Shown here: one piece after another, positions 1-7,241 of the stretch
Numbering within the stretch: position 1 is the first letter of the stretch
Layout: every line of letters starts with the position of its first letter
Origin: Claveliimonas ammoniilytica
GTDB taxonomy: Bacteria; Bacillota; Clostridia; Lachnospirales; Lachnospiraceae
DNA length: 64,000 bases
Direction of reading: 5' to 3'
Assembly: GCF_025567415.1 (NCBI RefSeq)
Contig: NZ_JAOQJV010000002.1
Span: 1-64,000 of the forward strand
Made by a program: the position numbers and the translations under genes
Notes under the pieces: generated by a model
Seen by the model: only the letters and a program-made list of their open reading frames with translations
Told to the model about the DNA's origin: nothing
The model's database searches: none

Positions 1-63
1 CATGATAATGGATCCTTTCTTTCATACTGGTTTAAGTATATCAGATTCATTAAAAACTGTCCG
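1..63 (-). promoter_or_regulatory. Divergent promoter and start signal of a minus-strand gene lying off the window
   Basis: Read on the minus strand, CGGACA (63-58) and TATACT (40-35) are 17 bp apart, a plausible sigma-A promoter. Downstream of it, AAAGGA lies about nine bases before an ATG whose last base is base 1. Only the start codon of that gene is inside the window, so its product cannot be named. The call rests on spacing and consensus match only. Confidence 0.4.
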
Positions 64-153
64 AAAAAGTGTCTTAATTTATGAGACCATTATAAACGCA
101 GGGTATCTGTAAATTAAAAAATAATGAAAAGAAGTAATACTATAAGGTGATTC

Positions 154-197
154 ATAAAAGGCATATGTCAAAAACGTTATTGACATATGCCTTTTAT
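154..197. repeat. Perfect 17-bp inverted repeat, probable operator
   Basis: ATAAAAGGCATATGTCA (154-170) and its exact reverse complement (181-197) flank a 10-bp spacer. The right arm covers the -35 box of the promoter that reads into the UPF0251/NifX-type gene, so a dimeric repressor bound here would block it. As RNA it would form a strong hairpin, but the transcription start falls downstream of it, which favours a DNA operator over a terminator. An unrelated terminator for upstream transcription is the alternative; the short T run at 192-195 makes that less likely. Confidence 0.6.
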
Positions 198-208
198 AGG
201 GCTATTAT
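180..208 (+). promoter_or_regulatory. Sigma-A promoter of the UPF0251/NifX-type gene
   Basis: TTGACA (180-185), 17 bp spacer, TATTAT (203-208). A good ribosome binding site (GAAAGGAG, 221-228) and the ATG at 236 follow at normal distances. The -35 box is inside the right arm of the inverted repeat. Confidence 0.75.
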
Positions 209-235
209 ATAAGAAAAGCGAGAAAGGAGCAGTTT

Positions 236-1009
236 ATGCCGAGACCAGTAAAATGCAGAAAAGTTTGCCATTTCCCCAATGTTTTAGAATTTCTTCCGGC
301 AGATAATGCTGAGAAAAAAGCACCCATTGTTCTAACGGTAGATGAGTACGAGACAATTCGTCTTTTGGACAAGAAAGGTTATAGTCAGGAGCAGTGCGCA
401 GCATCTATGCAAGTCGCAAGAACAACAGTCCAGCGGATTTACGAGATTGCCCGGAAGAAAATAGCAGATGCACTTATTGATGGACATCCTCTCAGAATCG
501 AGGGCGGAGATTTCAGAATCTGTGACGGTCAGAGCGGCAACTGCAGCTTTGGAGGATGTTACAAACAGGAAATTTACAAAAAATATGCAGCAGAAAAAGG
601 AGAAGGTATCATGAGAATAGCGGTAACATATGAAAATGGACAGATTTTCCAGCACTTTGGACACACAGAGACATTTAAGATTTACGATGTAGAGGAAGGA
701 AAAGTAGTACATTCAGAAATAGTAGATACGAATGGAAGCGGACATGGCGCATTGGCAGGAGTTCTTAACGCATTGAATGCAGACGTTTTGATTTGTGGCG
801 GAATCGGAGGCGGCGCACAGACAGCGTTAGCGGCAGCAGGCATCAAGCTTTTCGGAGGAGTTTCCGGAGATGCAGATGAAGCAGTAGAAGCTTTTATCAA
901 TGAAACACTTGAGTATAATCCGGATGTGAAATGTTCTCATCACGAGCACAACCACGGGGAAGGACATACATGTGGCGAGCATGGATGTGGAAGCCACAGT
1001 TGTCATTAA
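236..1009 (+). CDS. UPF0251 (DUF134) DNA-binding domain fused to NifX/NifB-type iron-molybdenum cofactor domain
   Basis: Residues 1-95 carry the UPF0251 signature (MPRPVKCRKV start, VDEYETIRLLD, then a helix-turn-helix with ARTTVQRIYEIARKKIADAL). After a Cys-containing linker, residues 126-226 match the dinitrogenase iron-molybdenum cofactor family (MRIAVTYENG, HFGHTETF, CGGIGGGA). The last 30 residues are a His/Cys-rich tail that could bind metal. The family is widespread in anaerobes without nitrogenase, where a role in metal or Fe-S cluster handling is assumed rather than proven. The gene is monocistronic with its own promoter and inverted-repeat operator, which fits autoregulation by its own HTH domain (inference). 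An ATG at 611 with a strong ribosome binding site could also give the C-terminal domain alone. Confidence 0.85.
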   Translation: MPRPVKCRKVCHFPNVLEFLPADNAEKKAPIVLTVDEYETIRLLDKKGYSQEQCAASMQVARTTVQRIYEIARKKIADALIDGHPLRIEGGDFRICDGQSGNCSFGGCYKQEIYKKYAAEKGEGIMRIAVTYENGQIFQHFGHTETFKIYDVEEGKVVHSEIVDTNGSGHGALAGVLNALNADVLICGGIGGGAQTALAAAGIKLFGGVSGDADEAVEAFINETLEYNPDVKCSHHEHNHGEGHTCGEHGCGSHSCH

Positions 1010-1088
1010 GAAGTGACGAGACTTTATCTGGCATCAAAAAAGAACAGAAGAAAATGGTAAGAAAAAATGAACTGTTTTGTTTTCTTGC

Positions 1089-1118
1089 TTGATAGAAAAG
1101 AAGAATAGAACGTATAAT
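1089..1118 (+). promoter_or_regulatory. Promoter of the AlbA_2/HATPase gene
   Basis: TTGATA (1089-1094), 18 bp spacer, TATAAT (1113-1118). It lies about 80 bases before the start codon at 1200, leaving a structured leader. Confidence 0.6.
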
Positions 1119-1130
1119 AGTGTTAATGAT

Positions 1131-1178
1131 CCAGAGAGGATTGCTCTGGAAATAGAATTATTCGCACCAGTGGTGCGA
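1131..1178 (+). promoter_or_regulatory. Two dyads in the leader of the AlbA_2/HATPase gene
   Basis: CCAGAG (1131-1136) pairs with CTCTGG (1144-1149), and TCGCACCA (1162-1169) pairs with TGGTGCGA (1171-1178) around a single G. The second is nearly a continuous palindrome and may be a protein-binding site. Both lie between the promoter and the start codon. The encoded protein has a DNA-binding C-terminus, so autoregulation is possible (inference). Confidence 0.45.
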
Positions 1179-1193
1179 GTATAGATTAGGAGT
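1166..1193 (+). repeat. 28-bp direct repeat, copy 1
   Basis: This stretch (starts ACCAGTGG, ends TTAGGAGT) matches 3593-3620 at 25 of 28 positions. Both copies lie immediately before a coding start and supply its ribosome binding site (TAGGAGT). The two copies bracket the 2.4-kb block with the AlbA_2 gene and the decayed genes. Confidence 0.6.
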
Positions 1194-1199
1194 GAAAGA

Positions 1200-2639
1200 A
1201 TGGTAGAAGATACTATGTTTTCCGGGGAGTCGAAAAATATTGAGTACAAGGTATCCTTACCCGATAAAAGTGAAAAATACATGAAGACGATCGTAGCTTT
1301 TGCCAATACACAGGGCGGCAAGCTGATTGTTGGAGTAGATGATAAAACACACCAGATTGTTGGTGTGGAAAATGACGTGTTGTTTCAGCTGATGGATGGA
1401 ATTGCCAATGCAGTTTCTGATTCCTGTGTGCCACAGATTATTCCTGATATTGAGCCGCAGACGGTAAATGGGAAAACAGTTATTGTTGTATCAGTAGAAG
1501 CAGGAAAGAATAGACCATATTATCTGAAATCAAAGGGAAAAGATAATGGCACTTATATCCGTGTAGCAGGTACATCAAGACAGGCATTTCCGGAGAAGAT
1601 AAAAGAGCTGGAAATGGAAGGTGCTAGAATCTCATGGGATGAGCTTACTTGTGTGGGTTATCCTGTTTCAGAGGAAGCAACAGAGAAACTTTGTCAGGAT
1701 ATCGAAAAGTTCCGGAAGAAAGCAGGAATGTCAGAACATTCTGTAAAGAAAGAGCAGCTGATAAACTGGAAAATCTTAAAGCAGAGTGAGGGACAGCTTC
1801 TGGCAACGAATGCCTATGCATTGCTGACATCAGATTATTTCTCATTTTCTAAAACACAATGTGCGGTATTCAAGGGAACAGATCGTGCAGTGTTTCTGGA
1901 TAAGAGAGAATTTACAGGACCGATTTATACACAAATCGAAGAAGCAGTAGATTTTGTATTGAGAAATATTCGGCTTGGAGCAACGATTGATGGATTGGTG
2001 CGAAAAGAGAAATATGAGCTACCGCCGGAAGCAATTAGGGAAATGATTATTAATGCCCATTGTCATCGGAATCTGTTGGATGAATCCTGTATTCAGGTCG
2101 CAGTTTATGATGACAGACTGGAGGTGACTTCTCCGGGTGGCTTATATAACGGATTGACTTATGAAGAAGTTATGAATGGTCATTCGAAGATCCGGAATAA
2201 AGGCATTGCCAACATATTCAGTCAGATGGGACTTGTAGAGGCATGGGGAAGCGGAATTAAAAGAATCCTTAATGCAGCAGAAGAGTATGGACTTCCAAAG
2301 CCGAGATTTCAGGAATTCGATAATATGTTTCGGGTAGAGTTGTTTAGAAACAATTCCATGATGGAGCCGGAGAAAAAGTTCGGAGAAAGTTCGGAGAAGA
2401 GCCGGAGAAAAGACGGAGATAAAACGGAGAAAATTCAGGATCATGAATTAACTGATACACAGAAAAAAATCGTGAATTTACTTCTTGCGAATAAACAACT
2501 ATCTGCAGCAAAAATAGCAGAACAATTAGATTTGGGAAGTCGAAGCATAGAAAAGAATATTAAGAAGTTAAAAGAGTATGGCATACTTAAGAGACATGGT
2601 TCGCCTAAGAGTGGCTACTGGGAGATTGTTGAAAAGTAG
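1200..2639 (+). CDS. AlbA_2 / HATPase_c_4 type ATP-binding regulator with winged helix
   Basis: The 479-residue protein has the AlbA_2 (Schlafen-like, DUF4-type) domain at about 10-130 (ESKNIEYK, AFANTQGGKLIVGVDD), then the HATPase_c_4 region at about 275-395 (INAHCHRN, DDRLEVTSPGGL, GIANIFSQMGLVEAWGSGI), a charged linker, and a winged helix at about 415-479 (LSAAKIAEQLDLGSRSIEKNIKKLKEYG). Proteins of this build are common accessory putative transcriptional regulators; some relatives act in stress or defence, and the substrate is unknown. The ribosome binding site is TAGGAGTG just before the ATG. The linker is encoded by 11-bp tandem repeats. It is adjacent to decayed mobile-type genes, suggesting an accessory island. 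Confidence 0.85.
   Translation: MVEDTMFSGESKNIEYKVSLPDKSEKYMKTIVAFANTQGGKLIVGVDDKTHQIVGVENDVLFQLMDGIANAVSDSCVPQIIPDIEPQTVNGKTVIVVSVEAGKNRPYYLKSKGKDNGTYIRVAGTSRQAFPEKIKELEMEGARISWDELTCVGYPVSEEATEKLCQDIEKFRKKAGMSEHSVKKEQLINWKILKQSEGQLLATNAYALLTSDYFSFSKTQCAVFKGTDRAVFLDKREFTGPIYTQIEEAVDFVLRNIRLGATIDGLVRKEKYELPPEAIREMIINAHCHRNLLDESCIQVAVYDDRLEVTSPGGLYNGLTYEEVMNGHSKIRNKGIANIFSQMGLVEAWGSGIKRILNAAEEYGLPKPRFQEFDNMFRVELFRNNSMMEPEKKFGESSEKSRRKDGDKTEKIQDHELTDTQKKIVNLLLANKQLSAAKIAEQLDLGSRSIEKNIKKLKEYGILKRHGSPKSGYWEIVEK
2368..2435 (+). repeat. Imperfect 11-bp tandem repeat inside a coding region
   Basis: Six units begin CGGAGA at 2368, 2381, 2392, 2403, 2414 and 2425. The first unit is 13 bp and the rest 11 bp, with sequence variation after the CGGAG core. 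Because 11 is not a multiple of three, the encoded linker is not periodic, and gain or loss of one unit would shift the frame before the winged-helix domain. Confidence 0.75.
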
Positions 2640-2653
2640 CGGGATGATAGAAA

Positions 2654-3077
2654 ATGAAGGGTTAAATTAGAAGATGTACTAGAAGCGATGGATTTTGTGA
2701 ATGATGATACAAAATACTATTATGATGTGAAAAATGGAAAAGTACTCATGATTTTTGATGGTATGGTTGATGGCGAAGATAATCCAGAGCTTATTGCAGA
2801 AATAGAAGATTCATTTATAGAAGAGTATATTCCTTTACCAGGACAGTATGAAATTAATGAGTATAGGATTATGGAAGAATTTATATACGACCTGCCTGAA
2901 GGCAGAAATCAAGACACATTGGAGAGAGCAATACAGGGAAGAGGAGCTTTTAGAAGATTTAAAGATAGATTATTCGATTTAAATCTGGAACAAAAGTGGT
3001 ATGATTATCGAGACCGTGCCTATGAACGTATTTCGAAAGAATGGTGCGAACAATATAACATTGATATTGTTGGATGA
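2654..3077 (+). pseudogene. UPF0158 family protein, frameshifted at codon 3
   Basis: From 2664 onward the reading frame gives KLEDVLEAMDFVNDD and continues to a stop at 3077 with acidic UPF0158-type sequence (DLPEGRNQDTLERAIQGRGAFRRFKDRL, KWYDYRDRAYERIS) of about the family's usual length. The natural start, ATG AAG at 2654-2659, is one base out of frame: the GGG run at 2659-2661 has one G more than needed for MKVKLEDVLEA. Translation from 2654 stops at once (TAA at 2663). An ATG at 2688 could still start a protein lacking about eight residues (129 residues), but its ribosome binding site is poor. Either a real single-base insertion or a sequencing error explains this. Function of the family is unknown. 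Confidence 0.7.
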
Positions 3078-3103
3078 TTAAAAAGCACTTACGTAGGTTT
3101 TGG

Positions 3104-3121
3104 ACAATACATTTGTATTGT
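3104..3121. repeat. Perfect 8-bp dyad upstream of the decayed DUF4869 gene
   Basis: ACAATACA (3104-3111) and TGTATTGT (3114-3121) are separated by two bases. A TGGACA at 3101-3106 could be a -35 box, but I find no convincing -10. It looks like an operator remnant. Confidence 0.35.
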
Positions 3122-3172
3122 AGTGAGAAGAAATTCATTCAAGGCTAATCTAACAGGAGGAGTAGATTTTAC

Positions 3173-3327
3173 ATGCTGAATATATTTTATGGAGCTATGA
3201 AAGAACAATAAACTTACGTCATTTGATGAAATTTGAAGTTGAACCATTTAATATCCGTATCCTTAACATGAATGAAATTGTACATACCATGGAAGAACTG
3301 GTATCAATTGCAGGTGAATTTGTTTGA
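3173..3327 (+). pseudogene. Internally deleted DUF4869-type gene
   Basis: The ATG at 3173 follows AGGAGG and begins MLNIFYGAMKEQ, then meets TAA at 3209. A second frame resumes at about 3202 and reads INLRHLMKFEVEPFNIRILN and on to VSIAGEFV, stopping at 3327. These two pieces match, as I recall the family, the extreme N-terminus and the C-terminal third of DUF4869 proteins (about 145 residues); the middle has been lost, with a frame change at the join. In related genomes such genes sit directly before a small P-loop ATPase gene, as here, and belong to mobile or accessory islands. The family name is from memory and should be confirmed by profile search. Confidence 0.55.
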
Positions 3328-3342
3328 TGGCAGGAGGATGCG

Positions 3343-3525
3343 ATGAAAGGAAAACATAAAGTTATTGTATCAACAAAACGTTTAAAGTATGAATTTGAGC
3401 TTCGGAGAAATCTGACGATTATCCAGGGGAACGGTGCAACTGGAAAGACTACACTTGTAGATATGATTCGTGATTTTGTGAATAATCCATCCGGCACACC
3501 TGTAGAAGTGATCCGGCATATTTAA
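3343..3525 (+). pseudogene. Stub of a small P-loop ATPase gene
   Basis: Sixty residues are encoded, starting MKGKHKVIVSTKRLKYEFEL and containing one Walker A motif (GNGATGKTT, about residues 31-39), then ending after IRHI. Relatives of this type are several times longer, so the Walker B and all later parts are missing. The ribosome binding site (CAGGAGGATG) is intact and only 16 bases separate it from the previous remnant, so the two were one operon. A functional 60-residue peptide is unlikely because the P loop has no fold around it. Confidence 0.55.
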
Positions 3526-3592
3526 GTGGAGCAATTAAAGAGTCGATTTTAAGAAAAATGAACATAATTGATCTGAATAAGAAAGGTGAATA

Positions 3593-3620
3593 ACCAGTGG
3601 TATGAGTATAGGTTAGGAGT
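3593..3620 (+). repeat. 28-bp direct repeat, copy 2
   Basis: Matches 1166-1193 at 25 of 28 positions. It lies just before the HExxH peptidase gene. Only the central part of the palindrome seen in copy 1 (ACCAGTGGT) is kept here. Confidence 0.6.
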
Positions 3621-3636
3621 ATAAGGGTTACGAGGA

Positions 3637-4836
3637 ATGAAAAAGAAAATACGAATTATATTGGCCGTAATTGCTGGCACTATTGCTGCGCTTGTAGGAT
3701 ATTCGGCATATAAAGTACATCAGAGTGCACAGGAATTTCAGAAAGCATACGAAAGCAAGAAGAGCTTTGAACGAACAGAGACTGATGAAGCTGAAGCAGG
3801 AGCAGACGGAGAGAAGAAAGCAGAGGAACAGCCTGGAGACAGACCTTATGGCGTGATCGAACCGGGTAGCGAGTATGAAGTGGACACATACATTGACAAT
3901 CGGGACAATTCAAATAGATTGTATATCTATGATATGGATTACGTGGATCTGACACTTGATTTTAAACCGAAGAAACTGGAGGATTTCATTGACGTGATCA
4001 ATGAGAACTCCAAGATTGCCAAGAAATTCAAACCGATTCTGATTGAGTATTGTACCAGAGTATTTGATAAGTATCCGGATATTGAACTCAGACCATTTTA
4101 CCGTAATCTGAAAGATCTGGAGGTGATTGAATGCACAGACCAGGAACTGCTGAAAGTTACCTGGGATACCAATTCCTGTGGATGTTACGTGAGAGATGAA
4201 GATAAGATCTATGTACTGAAGGATAAAGAATACGAAAAAGGCACCTGGGATTATCAGGTCCTTTATCATGAATTCAGCCACTGCTTGAGAGATAGTATTT
4301 ATGAGGACGAAGATGGTAATCGTGTATCGATACAGTTTATGGGATTGAATTATTATGATATCCCGAATGCGGAAGCACTCAATTCGTTGTTCGCAGTGAG
4401 TCTATTTGATTATGAGGAGAAGGATATTGCGTATCAGTTTCAGAGCAATGCCCATCAGATTATATTGGAATGTATGGATAATTACACGCTGAATGATTAC
4501 GTGAATCACAGTATGACGTATTATGCGAAGCAGTTGGATACATACAATCAGGATGACAATTATGCATTGACGATATTGTCACTGATGAATGAACAGTATG
4601 AGGATTATCACGACGACAGCAGAGAGAATCCACAGTCGGTGTATTATCCAATCTATGATTATATTTCAAAAATGTATCTGGATAAATATGTGACAGCAGA
4701 TATGAGTTATGATGAGGCAAAAGAGGTTATGGATCAGATGTTGGACAGACTTCTTTTTGATGTTCCGGAAGAGTATCATATTGATAGAGATCATTTTTAC
4801 ACATATCTGGCTGATTACTACGAAAATAATATATAG
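3637..4836 (+). CDS. Membrane-anchored HExxH metallopeptidase-like protein
   Basis: The 399-residue protein has an N-terminal hydrophobic segment (about residues 6-24), then a charged, low-complexity stretch (about 35-70), and a globular region outside the membrane. HEFSH at residues 211-215 fits the zincin HExxH motif (two zinc His and the catalytic Glu). The third ligand is not obvious; an EALNS segment about 35 residues later is a candidate. A CGC motif (about 188-190) precedes it. I do not recognise a named family. The gene has a terminator right behind it and so forms its own unit before the large operon. A second HExxH protein is encoded in that operon, which may or may not be related in function. 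Confidence 0.7.
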   Translation: MKKKIRIILAVIAGTIAALVGYSAYKVHQSAQEFQKAYESKKSFERTETDEAEAGADGEKKAEEQPGDRPYGVIEPGSEYEVDTYIDNRDNSNRLYIYDMDYVDLTLDFKPKKLEDFIDVINENSKIAKKFKPILIEYCTRVFDKYPDIELRPFYRNLKDLEVIECTDQELLKVTWDTNSCGCYVRDEDKIYVLKDKEYEKGTWDYQVLYHEFSHCLRDSIYEDEDGNRVSIQFMGLNYYDIPNAEALNSLFAVSLFDYEEKDIAYQFQSNAHQIILECMDNYTLNDYVNHSMTYYAKQLDTYNQDDNYALTILSLMNEQYEDYHDDSRENPQSVYYPIYDYISKMYLDKYVTADMSYDEAKEVMDQMLDRLLFDVPEEYHIDRDHFYTYLADYYENNI

Positions 4837-4855
4837 ACAATGCGAGAATAGCAAG

Positions 4856-4886
4856 ATCAGCAGGGCAGATGCTCTGCTGATTTTTT
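4856..4886 (+). terminator. Rho-independent terminator after the HExxH peptidase gene
   Basis: ATCAGCAG (4856-4863) pairs with CTGCTGAT (4874-4881) over a 10-base loop and is followed by six T residues (4881-4886). Confidence 0.8.
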
Positions 4887-4908
4887 ATCGCAATTTGATG
4901 CGAATACA

Positions 4909-4937
4909 TTGTGAGATATGTCGGATTAGTTTATAAT
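4909..4937 (+). promoter_or_regulatory. Promoter of the vWA/tubulin-like/TIR operon
   Basis: TTGTGA (4909-4914), 17 bp spacer, TATAAT (4932-4937). It lies between the terminator of the previous unit and the vWA gene and is the only good promoter I see before the nine-gene run. Confidence 0.65.
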
Positions 4938-4999
4938 AAATTTATATTTTGTATTCAATCAGGAGTGAAATGGATTCTGGTTGAGAAGAGTGAAAAGTT

Positions 5000-7210
5000 A
5001 TGAGGATGGGACAGAAGATGAAGCAAGTATGTAAGAGTGTGCTGAGTGTGATGTTATCAGTTGTTATGTTGATGACCGTTATACTGGTCTCGCAGCCGAA
5101 GGAAGTGCAGGCAGCACAGGCGGGAAAGAGCAGAGCAATCTATGTAGTATTTGATAACTCGGGAAGTATGTACAAGCCGGGGAATATGGCGTGGTCGCAG
5201 GCAACCTATGCGATGGAAGTGTTTGCTGCGATGATGAATTTCGACAGCGGAGATGTGATGAAGGTATTTCCGATGCATCCGGTTACGGTGAATGGCAATG
5301 CGGGTACGGACAGAACGACATCCATTACGGTGCAGTCTACGGATGACATTGCGCAGATTCATAATATGTATACACCGGATCCGGAAGGAACACCTTATAC
5401 ACAGGTGAATACGGCATCAGCAGAACTGACTGCACTGTTAGACAGCGGGGCTGCGCAGGAAGGCTGGCTCGTAGTGCTGACAGATGGTATATTTGACAGT
5501 GATGTGCCGGCAGCAGGTCTGCAAGAGGATCTGAAACAGAAGGCTGCATCCCGGGACAATATGTACGTACAGTTCCTTGGCATGGGAAGTGAAGTCGAGA
5601 ATGTGCCGGACAGCAATGAGGACGCAGGACTCTATGCACAGAAAGCCGGAGACAGTGCGGCGGTGATCAATGAACTGGCAATTGTAAGCAATCGTATTTT
5701 TAAGAGAAATGAATATCCGGGATATAAGGCTGGTAATCCGTTGAAACTGGATGTGCCACTCAGTAAGCTGATCGTATTTGCACAGGGAAGTAATGTAGAT
5801 ATTAAGAGCCTGAAGAATAAAGAGGGTGGCGAAGTCAAGATGGAGAACTGCTACAGCGTGTCATGCAGCAGTACGGACGGCGCAGGACAGACTTCTTATG
5901 TAACGCAGGTTCCGACGAAAGACACATCATTAAAAGGTGCAGTAGCAGTATTTGCAGATCCGTCTTCATCCATTGTAGAAGGAGAGTATACTCTGAATAT
6001 AGAAGGAGCAGATTCTATTCAGGTATATTATGAACCAAATGTAGAGTTTGGAGCAGAATTGCTGAAGGGTGGCAAGAAAGTAGATGGAGATACCATTGAA
6101 GGAGGTTCGTATCAGGTAAAGGTTGGATTTATCGATCTGTTATCTGGAAAGTTTATTAAGGATTCTAAGCTGCTTGGCAAGCCTGAATATACCTTGACGG
6201 TGAATGGACAGGAGTATGGACTGGGTGGCAACGGAGGAGTTACGCAGACGGTTGATATTCAGGCTGATGGAGATGAACTTCAGCTGTCGGCGGATGTTGT
6301 GTATCTGAATGATTATATGGATCATGCAGAAAAGACTTATAAGGTATGTACACTTGATATGGAGGTACAGGCGCCGAAGTCTGTGGCATTAAAAGAGATA
6401 GATAATGCGGAACCACTGAAGATTACAGCGAAGAAGAATGGCAAGCCGCTGACAAAAGAGCAGTGGGAGAATGCAACGGTAGAACTCGGCACAGTGAATG
6501 AGCAGGGAGATACATTTGCGCTGGATTGGGATATCCAGAAAGGCAGTGAAGTGTCTACATGGATTGCAATTCCAAAATATAAAGACGGTAAAATGTTTGA
6601 GACCGATACCGGTAAAGCAGAGGTTACAGTTGATGTGTCGACAGAGATTGACGGTAATTCTTATGGCAAGGCGCAGACAGTATCAATGAAGATCAAGGAT
6701 GACAGAGGCGTGTTGGATTATCTGAAACACTACTGGAAGCAGATTGCGCTTGGCCTACTGCTGCTGATTTTGATTCTGGGATATATCCCACCGTTTAAAA
6801 AGCGTTTTCCAAGAAAGATGAAATCAAGACCATCTATTGAATGTACGGCCGAAAAGATTGGGATACGTGATTCGATAGTGAAAGGTAATTTTGAGAAGAA
6901 TAAGTTATCTGTATTTCTACCATATAAGGCAGAGGTCGGAAGGCTGACATTTTCACCGGCTCCGGTAAAGAAGACTGCGAGGGTGAAGGCTGCAGGAGGC
7001 GGAAGTATGATGATCTTGAACACATCGACTTTTGCAGGTAAAGAAGATACGACATTTAACGGAATGTCTATACCGGATAATTACAAAGGACATTACCGTA
7101 TATCGGCGAGCACGATCATTGTGGTGGCAACGCCTGAATTTACTTATACATGTATTCCGAATGTGCAGAGAACTGCAGACGGATCGATCAAAAAGGGTAA
7201 GAGGAAATGA
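5000..7210 (+). CDS. Exported von Willebrand A domain protein, membrane-anchored
   Basis: Residues 1-41 form a signal peptide (positive start, hydrophobic core about 13-31, VQAAQA cleavage region). A vWA domain follows at about 45-235 with a complete MIDAS start, D52-x-S54-x-S56 (DNSGS), and LTDG further on, so metal binding is likely. Beta-rich repeats of unknown type fill about 250-570. A single transmembrane helix at about 583-603 (ALGLLLLILILGY) is followed by a 130-residue basic cytoplasmic tail. The protein therefore spans the membrane with its vWA outside. ATGs at 5006 and 5018 are alternative starts; 5018 has the better spaced purine-rich site. The tubulin-like gene begins 31 bases later. 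FtsZ-like/vWA gene pairs have been proposed as parts of membrane-remodelling systems. Confidence 0.85.
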   Translation: MRMGQKMKQVCKSVLSVMLSVVMLMTVILVSQPKEVQAAQAGKSRAIYVVFDNSGSMYKPGNMAWSQATYAMEVFAAMMNFDSGDVMKVFPMHPVTVNGNAGTDRTTSITVQSTDDIAQIHNMYTPDPEGTPYTQVNTASAELTALLDSGAAQEGWLVVLTDGIFDSDVPAAGLQEDLKQKAASRDNMYVQFLGMGSEVENVPDSNEDAGLYAQKAGDSAAVINELAIVSNRIFKRNEYPGYKAGNPLKLDVPLSKLIVFAQGSNVDIKSLKNKEGGEVKMENCYSVSCSSTDGAGQTSYVTQVPTKDTSLKGAVAVFADPSSSIVEGEYTLNIEGADSIQVYYEPNVEFGAELLKGGKKVDGDTIEGGSYQVKVGFIDLLSGKFIKDSKLLGKPEYTLTVNGQEYGLGGNGGVTQTVDIQADGDELQLSADVVYLNDYMDHAEKTYKVCTLDMEVQAPKSVALKEIDNAEPLKITAKKNGKPLTKEQWENATVELGTVNEQGDTFALDWDIQKGSEVSTWIAIPKYKDGKMFETDTGKAEVTVDVSTEIDGNSYGKAQTVSMKIKDDRGVLDYLKHYWKQIALGLLLLILILGYIPPFKKRFPRKMKSRPSIECTAEKIGIRDSIVKGNFEKNKLSVFLPYKAEVGRLTFSPAPVKKTARVKAAGGGSMMILNTSTFAGKEDTTFNGMSIPDNYKGHYRISASTIIVVATPEFTYTCIPNVQRTADGSIKKGKRK

Positions 7211-7241
7211 TAAAGCAATACTTTAGTGAGGAGGAAGACAA

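Noticed and set aside
236..1009. Nitrogenase cofactor gene
   Set aside because: No nif genes are near; the NifX-type domain is common in non-fixing anaerobes fused to UPF0251.
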